A stretch of 64,000 nucleotides of DNA, taken from contig CAKUXO010000007.1 in the NCBI GenBank assembly GCA_934700385.1, forward strand, positions 1 through 64,000, read 5' to 3'. The notes beneath the pieces were generated by a model that was given only the letters and a program-made list of their open reading frames with translations, was not told the origin of the DNA and ran no database searches. Source of the stretch: an uncultured Candidatus Melainabacteria bacterium. GTDB taxonomy: Bacteria; Cyanobacteriota; Vampirovibrionia; Gastranaerophilales; Gastranaerophilaceae. Positions 48,783 to 57,213 of this stretch are shown piece after piece; within the stretch, counting starts at the first letter, position 1, and each line of letters starts with the position of its first letter. A program made the position numbers and the translations under genes.

Positions 48783-48906
48783 AAAGGATAATTTCTTTAT
48801 ATTCATTTTTATCGAAATCAATGCCCCAATTTTTGGTGTTCAAAATTTCAGATAAGGTTTTCTTTTTCTTTTTGATGAAACTGAATTCCTTTTTGTTTTC
48901 AGACAT
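48739..48906 (-). CDS. Small coupled protein (55 residues), unknown
   Basis: Its ATG overlaps the stop codon of the preceding AMIN-like gene (TAATG), the classic layout for coupled translation. The product is highly basic at the start (MSENKKEFSFIKKKKKTLSE) and then polar (NTKNWGIDFDKNEYKEIIL), without a membrane segment. It ends inside the convergent kinase-like gene. Too short to assign to a family. Confidence 0.5.
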   Translation of the reverse strand: MSENKKEFSFIKKKKKTLSEILNTKNWGIDFDKNEYKEIILSNSNHPESLNNPLS

Positions 48907-50702
48907 TAAATCACCACTTCCAGTTTCATTGATTTATTAGTAACTGTAACATAAAATTTTGTGTTCATAACTTTAACAATGAAACTTGCGCTTTTGTCAT
49001 CTTTAGCAGTTAAGCGATATTTAATTTCATAGTTTTCAAGTTTTGGTAATTTGAAATTATAAAGCGCAAAAACATCATCAAAAATATAACCAACAAGATT
49101 TATGCTGTTGTTATATGAAACACACATAAACCCACGTTCTGGCGCTATTTCAACACTAGATAAAACAACAGGCTCTTTAATTTCTTCTTTTTGTTGAACT
49201 TGTTGTTGCGCTTTTATTTGTGGTTTTGGTTTTTCTTCAAAATTATCCTGAAAATCAGGTGTTGTAATATTATCAAAAGCAACTTTATTTTGATTAAAGT
49301 TAATTTCATCTTGAGAATAATCAATAAAGCTATCTTCTTTTAAGATTTTTTGAATGATATCATATTCGCTATCAGGATGATAATCTTTCTTAGAAACAGT
49401 TTTATAGTTTCTTATATCAGGGTCATAGCTTGAAAGCTCATAGTTTCTATGAGTTGAAGATGTTGCAGGGCTGATGAAACCTGTTTGTTTAACATTATTA
49501 TCAAAAACAAAATATTGTCCTGAATTTGTTTTAGATTGACCGCCGTTATTTTTTCTTTTAAGCGGTGTTTTATCTTGTTTTGAAACAAGGTCTGATTTTA
49601 ATTTTAATTTTGGTTCAGAATTTGATTTTCTTGTTAAGAAGAAAATCATTATAATGAAAGTAACAATTGCCGCAAAGAACATAATAATAAGGTCTTTAAG
49701 CTCTAAACCATAAAAATAAAGACTTTCTTCAAGTTTATTTTTATAATAGCTTAATTTTTCTTTTGCTTTTGAAAAGAAAGCGCTAACGCTGTTTTCTTCA
49801 TTTTCAACAAAAGATGTATCTTGTTCAAATGGTTGATTTTCAAAAGTTTCTTCTTGTTGCTCATTTTGCGCTATATCTTGCTCTAGCCCTTGTTCAACAT
49901 CTTGAATTTCTTGTTGCACGGGTTCTTGCGCATGTTCTTGCGCAACTTCTTTAATTGGTTCTTCAACTTTTTTAGGAGTAACAATTTCTTTTTGCGCTGG
50001 TTTTTGAATTGGTTTTTGTGTTATTTTTTGAGCGGGTTTTTGCGTATTTTTTTGCACAGGGGTTTTTTCAACTTTTTTTGGTTGAAGTTGTTTTTGTTGT
50101 GTTTGAGGGATGTTTTTTTGTTCTTGATATTTTTTTGTTGTTGAATTAACGCTAACTTTCGGAATTAAATTTTTTATTTCCTTTGAAACCAAATTTTTTT
50201 TTTGAGATTTATCCTCTTGAATAATCTCTTTTTGGGGCTGTTTAGTTGTTTCTTTTTGAACCTGTGGCGCACTTGCAACTTTTGAAGCTGCTGCTTGTTT
50301 TGTTGGTTGCGAAGTTGTTTTTACAGCTAAAGAAAAGTTAAGCGGTTTTGTTGTATTAATATTAATTTTTGTATAACCATTTTTAACATCGGCCCCAGCA
50401 TAAGAATACATTGAAGCCGAAACATCTTTAATATCTTCTTTTTGAGAAGAAATAACAGAAGCAGAATTTTTTGTTTCAGGAAGTAAAATATAATAGTTTA
50501 AATCGTTCTTTTTAATTATTTTAACAGGTTCATTAAAGGTTTTTTGAGTGTATAAATTAACAGAATATGAGCCATCTTTTGTTTTTGTTAATTCAACTTT
50601 ATCTAATGAATTTTTATATTCTGAGCTAAGCGCAAAAACAGCCTCTGTAAAAATAAATAAACCGAAAAATATATTTATAGCTTTTGCAAAAACTCTATTC
50701 AC
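48906..50702 (-). CDS. AMIN-like secreted/membrane protein with Gln/Pro-rich linker
   Basis: 598 residues. A signal peptide (about 1-25) precedes an AMIN-like beta domain (about 30-130; SLDKVELTKTKDGSYSVNLYT, YYILLPETKNS). A long Lys/Gln/Pro linker follows, then an acidic stretch, a transmembrane helix (about 337-358; FFAAIVTFIIMIFFLTR), and a cytoplasmic part. That part contains a predicted ordered C-terminal domain (about 515-598). AMIN domains target proteins to peptidoglycan or secretin complexes and are frequent in cyanobacteria. The spanning layout resembles FimV-type hubs, but the identity is open. Coupled to the small gene at 48739-48906. Confidence 0.6.
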   Translation of the reverse strand: MNRVFAKAINIFFGLFIFTEAVFALSSEYKNSLDKVELTKTKDGSYSVNLYTQKTFNEPVKIIKKNDLNYYILLPETKNSASVISSQKEDIKDVSASMYSYAGADVKNGYTKININTTKPLNFSLAVKTTSQPTKQAAASKVASAPQVQKETTKQPQKEIIQEDKSQKKNLVSKEIKNLIPKVSVNSTTKKYQEQKNIPQTQQKQLQPKKVEKTPVQKNTQKPAQKITQKPIQKPAQKEIVTPKKVEEPIKEVAQEHAQEPVQQEIQDVEQGLEQDIAQNEQQEETFENQPFEQDTSFVENEENSVSAFFSKAKEKLSYYKNKLEESLYFYGLELKDLIIMFFAAIVTFIIMIFFLTRKSNSEPKLKLKSDLVSKQDKTPLKRKNNGGQSKTNSGQYFVFDNNVKQTGFISPATSSTHRNYELSSYDPDIRNYKTVSKKDYHPDSEYDIIQKILKEDSFIDYSQDEINFNQNKVAFDNITTPDFQDNFEEKPKPQIKAQQQVQQKEEIKEPVVLSSVEIAPERGFMCVSYNNSINLVGYIFDDVFALYNFKLPKLENYEIKYRLTAKDDKSASFIVKVMNTKFYVTVTNKSMKLEVVI

Positions 50703-50784
50703 GTTTTACTATCCTTTTAAAAATGTTTTAGTTATTATTAATATTATAATATAAATATACTACATTGTGCAATTTGTGAACAAA

Positions 50785-51699
50785 ATGAAAAATACTGAAA
50801 ACAAAGAAGAAAATTTTAAATCTGGAATTATTACCCTAATCGCTCGACCAAACGTTGGAAAATCAACCCTTTTAAATAAAATTCTTGGTCAAAAGATTGC
50901 AATAGCAACCCCTCTAAAACAAACTACAAGAAAAAATTTAAAAGGTGTTTATACAGATAATAACTCTCAATTTATAATAATTGATACCCCAGGGGTGCAT
51001 AAACCCTTGAATGAACTTGGAAAATATCTTTCTAATCAATCTAAAGAAGCGCTTGATGATACTGATTTAATTTTGTTTTTGGTTGATGCTAATGAGCCTT
51101 GCGGTTTAGGGGATAAATGGATTTGGGAAAATTATCTTAAAAACGCAAAAGCGCCGATTATCCTTGTTTTAAATAAGGTTGATTTAATTAAAAATCTTGA
51201 AAAAAGAGAACTTAATCTTTTTAGTTATAAAAAGATGTTTGAAAAAAATATAGATACAGTGAAAATTAGCGCTAAAACAGGACGCAATATCGATGATTTA
51301 ATTAAAAAAATTAAAACATATCTTCCTTACGGCGAAAAATTTTATGATGAGGATGTTGTTACAGATAGCTCTATGCGTGAAATCGCCTGTGAAATAATTA
51401 GAGAAAACATCATTTTAAATACAAAAGATGAAGTTCCTCATAGCGTTGCGGTTTTAGTTGAAGAATATAAAGAAGAAGAAAAAATTGATAAAATAAAAGC
51501 AAAAATAATCGTGAATAATGAAAGCCAAAAAGGTATTATCATTGGTAAACAAGGTTCTATGCTTAAAAAAATCGGCTCTGGCGCAAGATTAGAACTTGAA
51601 AAAATCCTAGAAAAGAAAGTTTTTCTTGAACTTTTTGTTAAGGTTCAAAAAAATTGGCTTAAAGATAAGAATACTATAAAGCAACTCGGTTTCGAGTAG
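50785..51699 (+). CDS. era: GTPase Era
   Basis: 304 residues from the ATG at 50785; an in-frame GTG at 50767 is possible, and neither has a ribosome-binding site. Era helps mature 16S rRNA and assemble the 30S subunit. G1 reads ARPNVGKST (usually GRPNVGKST), G3 is DTPGVHKPL, G4 is NKVD and G5 is SAKTG. The C-terminal KH domain has the IIGKQGSMLKKIGSGAR loop and ends WLKDKNTIKQLGFE. A TATAAT at 50745-50750 provides its promoter. A modular repeat begins 3 bases after the stop. Confidence 0.95.
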   Translation: MKNTENKEENFKSGIITLIARPNVGKSTLLNKILGQKIAIATPLKQTTRKNLKGVYTDNNSQFIIIDTPGVHKPLNELGKYLSNQSKEALDDTDLILFLVDANEPCGLGDKWIWENYLKNAKAPIILVLNKVDLIKNLEKRELNLFSYKKMFEKNIDTVKISAKTGRNIDDLIKKIKTYLPYGEKFYDEDVVTDSSMREIACEIIRENIILNTKDEVPHSVAVLVEEYKEEEKIDKIKAKIIVNNESQKGIIIGKQGSMLKKIGSGARLELEKILEKKVFLELFVKVQKNWLKDKNTIKQLGFE

Positions 51700-51702
51700 A
51701 AA

Positions 51703-51830
51703 GCGTGAGCCGGTGCGATGAATGGCAATGCGTTGCGCATTGACATTCAAGCAGTCGATAGGCGACGTAGGACAATTGAGGCTGTTTTTGCAGATTTTGC
51801 AAAAACAGAGCCGAAATGCCCACAGGAGCC
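51703..51830 (+). repeat. Modular hairpin repeat between era and mtaB
   Basis: Starts GCGTGAGCCGGTGCGATGAA 3 bases after the era stop, contains the 11-bp hairpin CTGTTTTTGCA (51782-51792) with TGCAAAAACAG (51798-51808), and ends AGGAGCC. About 90% identical by eye to the reverse complement of 1827-1954. It fills the whole gap between two convergent genes. Confidence 0.87.
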
Positions 51831-51851
51831 CAAAGTGTAAGCTAATCCGCA

Positions 51852-53123
51852 TTAAACATACTCTTTTAAACAAACATTTTTCAAGGTGTGTCTTAAATTA
51901 TCATCTTTTTCATTTAGCTTAATTTTAATATAATTTCTTGTTGTGGCGCTATATAGCCCAGTTTTAGGCGATTTTTTCTCAATAAGAATTTCTTGAACTG
52001 TATTTTTATTTTTTTCTAAAAATTCTTTATATAATTCTTTAGATAACTCCATAACCTTTTTAACACGGGCAGTTTTTATGCTATCTTGCACTTGTGGCAT
52101 TGAAAAAGCGGGTGTGTTTTCTCTTTTTGAATAAGGAAAACAATGAATTGAAGAAAGTTTCGCCTTTTTAAGATTTTCATAAGTAATATTAAAATCTTCA
52201 TCTGTTTCATAAGGAAAACCAACAATTATATCAGAGCCTAAATAAGGTAAGTTAAAGTTTTTGTGCAGTTTTTCAATTGTTTCAAAGGCTTCTTTTGTTG
52301 TATAGTTTCTGTTCATATTTTTCAAGGTTTTATCGCACATTGATTGTAAGGATAAATGAAAATGAGGGCAGAATTTTTTAGAATGAGCCAAAAAATCAAT
52401 TAATTCATCATCTATTTCATTAACATATAGTGAGCCAAGGCGATATCTTGGAATTGAGGTTGTTTCAATTGCCTTTAGAACATCAATAAATTTTTTATTA
52501 AATTCTAAACCCCATTGTCCAATGTGAATTCCCGTTAAAACAATTTCTTTAATACCTTTTTCAATGGTTAAATTAACTTGAGTTAAAATATTTTCAATTG
52601 AATTAGAACGAGAATTTCCCCTTGCGTAAGGGATTATGCAATAGCTGCAACGATTATTACAGCCATCTTGAATTTTGATGTTAACCCTTGTTGAATTTGG
52701 GTTGATTAAGAATTTATTTTCAAATTCTTTTTGATTAAAAATATCTTCAACAAAAAAAGCGTTTTCTTTTTCATAAATTTCTTGAATATATTTTTCAATA
52801 TTCATTTTTTCAGAATTTCCTAAAATTAAATCTATTTTAGAATAGTTAAAATCCTTGTGCTGCTTATATGTTTGAGCGCAACACCCTGTTAAAACAGTTT
52901 TTATTTTAGGATTAGTTTTTTTAGCATGGTTTAAAAGATAATTTGAAGTTGAATCGCTGTGAGATGTAACTGAACAAGAATTTAAAATGAAAATGTCACA
53001 TTCTTCAAGGGTTTCAACCTTTTTTAAACCTATTTCAATAAGTTCATTTTCAATTATTTGTCCTTCAAGTTGATTTTGTTTACAACCTAAAGACTTTAAA
53101 TAAAATTTTTTATTTTTTAACAT
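51852..53123 (-). CDS. mtaB: MiaB-like tRNA methylthiotransferase, MtaB type
   Basis: 423-residue radical-SAM enzyme that adds a methylthio group to t6A37 of tRNA. The N-terminal UPF0004 domain starts FYLKSLGCKQNQLEGQIIE, with the cluster Cys in SLGCKQN, NSCSVTSHS and LTGCCAQ. The radical-SAM motif is CNNRCSYCIIPYARG. TGIHIGQWG and GSDIIVGFPYETDEDF are typical. The C-terminal TRAM domain is short. Ends beside a modular repeat. Overlaps the dnaA end by 7 bases. Confidence 0.88.
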   Translation of the reverse strand: MLKNKKFYLKSLGCKQNQLEGQIIENELIEIGLKKVETLEECDIFILNSCSVTSHSDSTSNYLLNHAKKTNPKIKTVLTGCCAQTYKQHKDFNYSKIDLILGNSEKMNIEKYIQEIYEKENAFFVEDIFNQKEFENKFLINPNSTRVNIKIQDGCNNRCSYCIIPYARGNSRSNSIENILTQVNLTIEKGIKEIVLTGIHIGQWGLEFNKKFIDVLKAIETTSIPRYRLGSLYVNEIDDELIDFLAHSKKFCPHFHLSLQSMCDKTLKNMNRNYTTKEAFETIEKLHKNFNLPYLGSDIIVGFPYETDEDFNITYENLKKAKLSSIHCFPYSKRENTPAFSMPQVQDSIKTARVKKVMELSKELYKEFLEKNKNTVQEILIEKKSPKTGLYSATTRNYIKIKLNEKDDNLRHTLKNVCLKEYV

Positions 53124-54523
53124 CTTTCAATTAATTCTTGGAGTTCTTCTTCTATAATTCGCATAGCTTTGTTTGATTTTAAATCTTCTTTTAATTTATC
53201 AAACTGATACATAATTGTTGTATGATTTTTTTTGAATTCTTTTGCTAAAACAGGATAGCTTAAGTCTAATAGTTTTCTTGAAAAATAGATAGCATATTTT
53301 CTTGCGTTAACAACTTCTTTGGCTCTTGCGCTAGATAAAATTTCATCTTTTTCAACAGAAAAATATTTTGCGCAGGTTTCAATTATATCTTTTGTGGTGA
53401 TTTTTTTTCTTTTTTCTTCAAGATTTAAAAACTCTTTTGCGTTTTCAATTGTAAGTTCAACCCCTTCAATTGAAGCCATAGCGCTTGCTTTATTATATGC
53501 GCCTTCTAGTTCTCTTATGTTTGTATTAAATTCTTGGGCTAGAAAAATTGCAACTTCTTCACTTATTGGAAAATTTGAAGTAATAGAATGTTTTTTAACA
53601 ATTTCTGTTCTTGTTTTAAGGTCTGGAATAGTGATTTTAGCTTCAATTCCCCATTCAAAACGACTTCTTAATCTATCTGGGATTAATTCAAAAGCAGATA
53701 GGGGTCTATCTGATGCAAAAACAATTTGTTTACCAGCATGATATAGTGCGTCAAAAGTGTTAAAAATTTCTTCTTCTGTTCTTTTTTTGCCGTCAATCCA
53801 TTGAATATCGTCAATTAAAAGAACATCAACATTTCTGTGCATATCTCTAAATTTGCGCATTTTTTCGTTTAAATCGCCTGTGTTTTTACAACCATTAAGG
53901 GATTCAATCAATTTATTTCCAAATTCTTCAGCTTTTGTGTATCTAACTTTTAAATTAGGAAAATTCTTTAAAATTTTATGCCCAATAGCTTGCATTAAGT
54001 GGGTTTTACCTAATCCAACAGAGCCTGAAATAAAAAGCGGATTGTATTTTTGCCCTGGGGCTTCTGAAATCATTTTGGCGATATTAAAAGCAAAATGAGA
54101 ATTATCCCCCTCAACAAAATTTTCAAAAGTATATTTTAAATTTAAACCGCAAAAAGAGTGCATTTGAGCAAGGTTTTCCATTTTTTTAACGGTTTGCTCG
54201 TGTTCTTTTTCAATTGGAGATGAGGCTGGTTTTGGCTTTTTCTTTTTAATTGTTTCATCTAAAACAAAGCGCACGGCTCTTTTGATGTTTGTTGCGTTAT
54301 AAAGTTCTTCTTCAATTTCTTTTAAGTGTTTTTGTTGTAAAACTTGAATACCAAAACTTTGAGAACTTTTTATAAGGAAAATTTCGTTTTCACTTTGTTC
54401 TAATAAAGGCAAGGCAGGCTCAAGCGATGTTATCCAAGGACGGACAACAATTGGGAGCTTGGCTTCTAAACTCGAGATAAATCCATCCCAAATTTCCATT
54501 TCTTTTTTATCAATAATAGTCAA
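53117..54523 (-). CDS. dnaA: Replication initiator DnaA
   Basis: 468 residues. The start is TTG at 54523, supported by AGGAAAG 7 bases before it; ATG at 54499 is an alternative. Domain I is EIWDGFISSLEAKL. The AAA+ domain has Walker A GSVGLGKTHLMQAIG, Walker B VDVLLIDDIQWI and sensor FASDRPL. Domain IV binds DNA with VVNARKYAIYFSRKL and KNHTTIMYQFDKL. The usual signature reads DHTTV; here it is NHTTI. dnaN and the candidate oriC are 28 kb away. It sits between hisS and mtaB. Confidence 0.97.
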   Translation of the reverse strand: MTIIDKKEMEIWDGFISSLEAKLPIVVRPWITSLEPALPLLEQSENEIFLIKSSQSFGIQVLQQKHLKEIEEELYNATNIKRAVRFVLDETIKKKKPKPASSPIEKEHEQTVKKMENLAQMHSFCGLNLKYTFENFVEGDNSHFAFNIAKMISEAPGQKYNPLFISGSVGLGKTHLMQAIGHKILKNFPNLKVRYTKAEEFGNKLIESLNGCKNTGDLNEKMRKFRDMHRNVDVLLIDDIQWIDGKKRTEEEIFNTFDALYHAGKQIVFASDRPLSAFELIPDRLRSRFEWGIEAKITIPDLKTRTEIVKKHSITSNFPISEEVAIFLAQEFNTNIRELEGAYNKASAMASIEGVELTIENAKEFLNLEEKRKKITTKDIIETCAKYFSVEKDEILSSARAKEVVNARKYAIYFSRKLLDLSYPVLAKEFKKNHTTIMYQFDKLKEDLKSNKAMRIIEEELQELIERC

Positions 54524-54606
54524 AACAAAACTTTCCTAAATAATTATCCATGCTTTTTAGGGCATGACTTTTTCTTATTTTACTACAAAAATCATTGAGG
54601 GTAAAA

Positions 54607-55848
54607 TTAGATTTTTAAAAGTTCTTCAAAATTATCTATTTTTTCTTGGGTTCCGTTTTCAAGATTTTTAACGCTAAAGTATCCTTTTTCAAGCTCATCT
54701 TCCCCTAAAATAAGGGCATAGCGGGCAACTTTTGATGCTTTTTCAAGTTGTTTTGAGAACTTTCTTGCGCTAAAATCAAAGTCAACTTTTTTGGAATTTT
54801 GTCTTAATTTTTGAGTTAGTTTAAGAGTTTCTTTTTGATTTGTTGAAACAACAAAGAAATCAATTTTTTCTTTTTCGATTTTTGAAACTAAGGTATATAA
54901 GCGCTCTACACCCATCGCAAAACCAACGGCAGGAGTAGGTGTGCCACCTAACATTTCAACAAGTCCATCGTATCTTCCACCGCCACAAACGGCACTTTGA
55001 GAGCCAAGAGCTTCGCTTTTAATTTCAAAAACGGTTCTATTATAATAATCAAGCCCTCTTACAAGAAGTTTATTTAATTTATATTTTATGTTTAAAACAT
55101 CTAAATATTCTTTTAATTCTTCAAAATGATTTTTGCAATCGTCACAAATATAGTCGCTAAAAATAACTTTTTTAACTTCTTCTTTTTCAAAGATTTTTTG
55201 ACAATCTTCATTTTTGCAATCTAAAATTCTTAAAGGATTTTTTTCATAACGCATTTTGCAATCGTCGCAAAGTGAGTCTAAATAAGGCGCTAGAACTTCT
55301 TTAATAGAATTTCTATAATCTGTTTTACATTTTGAACAACCAAGAGAGTTAAGTTCAACTTCAAGATTATCTAAACCTAAAGATTTTAAGAAATTAACCG
55401 CAGCTAAAATAACTTCTGCGTCCGCAGTTGCTTCCTTAACTCCAAACATTTCAACCCCAATTTGATGAAATTGTCTTTGTCTGCCTGCTTGTGGGCGTTC
55501 ATAACGAAACATCGGTCCAAAATACCAAAATTTTTGTGGCGGACTTTGGCGGTTTAAGTTGTGTTCAATGTATGCTCTTACAACACCTGCTGTGTTTTCA
55601 GGGCGAAGTGTAATTGAATCAGAATTTTTATCTTTGCCCCCAACACAAAAAGTGTACATTTCTTTATTTACGATATCTGTGGAATCTCCAACTCCTCTTT
55701 GAAAAAGGTTTGTTGCTTCAAAAATTGGGGTTTTAATTTCTTCAAAACAAGCGCTTTGAAAGGTATCTTGGGCATTAGCTAAAATCCACTGCCAAGTTAA
55801 AATTTCATCTCCAAATATATCTTTTGTTCCACGTTGAGCTTTTATCAT
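54607..55848 (-). CDS. hisS: Histidyl-tRNA synthetase
   Basis: 413-residue class II synthetase. It begins KAQRGTKDIFGDEI. Motif 2 is FWYFGPMFRYERPQAGRQRQFHQIGVE. The HisA-type signature LLVRGLDYYNRTVFEI is present, and motif 3 is PAVGFAMGVERL. The middle insert has several Cys (CSKCKTD, CDDCKMR, CKNEDCQK and CDDCKNH), a zinc-like pattern that is known in some bacterial HisRS. AAAGGAAA precedes the ATG. Confidence 0.96.
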   Translation of the reverse strand: MIKAQRGTKDIFGDEILTWQWILANAQDTFQSACFEEIKTPIFEATNLFQRGVGDSTDIVNKEMYTFCVGGKDKNSDSITLRPENTAGVVRAYIEHNLNRQSPPQKFWYFGPMFRYERPQAGRQRQFHQIGVEMFGVKEATADAEVILAAVNFLKSLGLDNLEVELNSLGCSKCKTDYRNSIKEVLAPYLDSLCDDCKMRYEKNPLRILDCKNEDCQKIFEKEEVKKVIFSDYICDDCKNHFEELKEYLDVLNIKYKLNKLLVRGLDYYNRTVFEIKSEALGSQSAVCGGGRYDGLVEMLGGTPTPAVGFAMGVERLYTLVSKIEKEKIDFFVVSTNQKETLKLTQKLRQNSKKVDFDFSARKFSKQLEKASKVARYALILGEDELEKGYFSVKNLENGTQEKIDNFEELLKI

Positions 55849-55899
55849 AGTTTTTCCTTTAATTTTTTAGTTATAGGTTAATTTTACCATAAAATTTTT

Positions 55900-57213
55900 C
55901 TACATTTTTGATAAATTTATAAGCTCATTTTTTGTAACTTCAAAATCGCTTTTTTCATTTGTTTTTTGGGTTAAGTATGCTTCTATTTTATCATTTAATA
56001 AAATCGCTTTATCTGTCATTGGGTCAGAACCTTTTACATAAGCTCCTATATTAATCAAATCTTCATTTTTTTTGTAACTTGCCATTAAATTTCTAATAAT
56101 TCCCGAGGCTTCTTTTTGTTCATCTGAAACAATATTATTCATAACACGTGAAATACTAGCTAGAACATCAATAGCAGGATAATGATTTTTATGAGCCAAA
56201 GCACGTGATAAAACAATATGACCATCTAAAATACTTCTTGCTGCGTCTGCAATAGGTTCATTCATATCGTCACCTTCAACTAAAACAGTATAAAGACCTG
56301 TTATAGTACCAAATTTATTTGCGCCGGCTCGTTCTAAAAAGCGTGGTAAAAGCGCAAAAACAGATGGCGTATAGCCACGAGTTGCAGGAGGTTCACCAAC
56401 TGCAAGCCCGACTTCTCTTTGAGCTAGGGCTATACGAGTAACGCTATCTAGCATAAATAAAACATCTTTTCCTTTATCTCTAAAATATTCAGCAATAGCG
56501 CATGCCACAAAAGAGGCTTTAATTTTAACTAATGCCGGTTGCTCAGATGTTGCACAAACAACAATAGAGCGTTTCATGCCCTCACTACCCATTGTGTGTT
56601 CAATAAATTCTCTAACCTCTCTGCCACGTTCACCAATTAGGGCTATAACATTAATATCAGCAGATGTATTTTTAGCAATCATCGCTAAGGTTGTTGATTT
56701 ACCAACACCTGAACCTGCAAAAATCCCAACCCTTTGCCCTTTACCAATTGTATTAAGTCCGTCAATTGCCCTTAAACCAAGGGGCAACACCTCATCAATC
56801 GGCTTTCTTTCCATTGGGTTAATTATTTTAGCATTAATCGGATAATATTCATCGGCAATTATTTCCCCTTTTAAATCGATAGGGTTACCTAATCCGTCTA
56901 AAACCCTGCCTAAAAGAGATTGTGAAACCTTTACTTTCATAGATGAACCTGTGTTAATCACCTTAGCACCGGCACAGAGCCTATCAATTGACCCTAAGGG
57001 CATTAAAAGAATTCTATCTTGTCTAAAACCAACAACTTCGGCATAAATAATTTCTTCTTCATTTCCGTTTTGAGAAATAATATGACAAAAATCGCCAATA
57101 GAAGACTCAGGACCGTCTGCCACAAGAGTTAGCCCGATTATTTCAACAATTTTTCCGATTTTTGAAATTGTTTTAGAATTATTTATGGTTTCATTTAATT
57201 CATTCAGCTTCAT
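55900..57213 (-). CDS. fliI: Flagellum-specific ATPase FliI
   Basis: 437 residues. The F1-beta-like ATPase energises export of flagellar proteins. Walker A GIFAGSGVGKSTTLAMIA lies near 170, then LIGERGREVREFI, Walker B VLFMLDSVTR and PPATRGYTPSVFALLP. The type III-specific GLYTVLVEGDDMNEPI is present. Overlaps the fliH-like gene by 14 bases. Last gene of the fliF-G-H-I block. Confidence 0.96.
   Translation of the reverse strand: MKLNELNETINNSKTISKIGKIVEIIGLTLVADGPESSIGDFCHIISQNGNEEEIIYAEVVGFRQDRILLMPLGSIDRLCAGAKVINTGSSMKVKVSQSLLGRVLDGLGNPIDLKGEIIADEYYPINAKIINPMERKPIDEVLPLGLRAIDGLNTIGKGQRVGIFAGSGVGKSTTLAMIAKNTSADINVIALIGERGREVREFIEHTMGSEGMKRSIVVCATSEQPALVKIKASFVACAIAEYFRDKGKDVLFMLDSVTRIALAQREVGLAVGEPPATRGYTPSVFALLPRFLERAGANKFGTITGLYTVLVEGDDMNEPIADAARSILDGHIVLSRALAHKNHYPAIDVLASISRVMNNIVSDEQKEASGIIRNLMASYKKNEDLINIGAYVKGSDPMTDKAILLNDKIEAYLTQKTNEKSDFEVTKNELINLSKM

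Noticed and set aside
53319..53741. 140-codon frame opposite dnaA
   Set aside because: Shadow of dnaA domains III/IV; it has no family resemblance or ribosome-binding site.
54548..54575. Hairpin CATGC...GCATG between hisS and dnaA as a terminator
   Set aside because: The stem is only 5 bp and on the transcribed minus strand it is not followed by a T-run.
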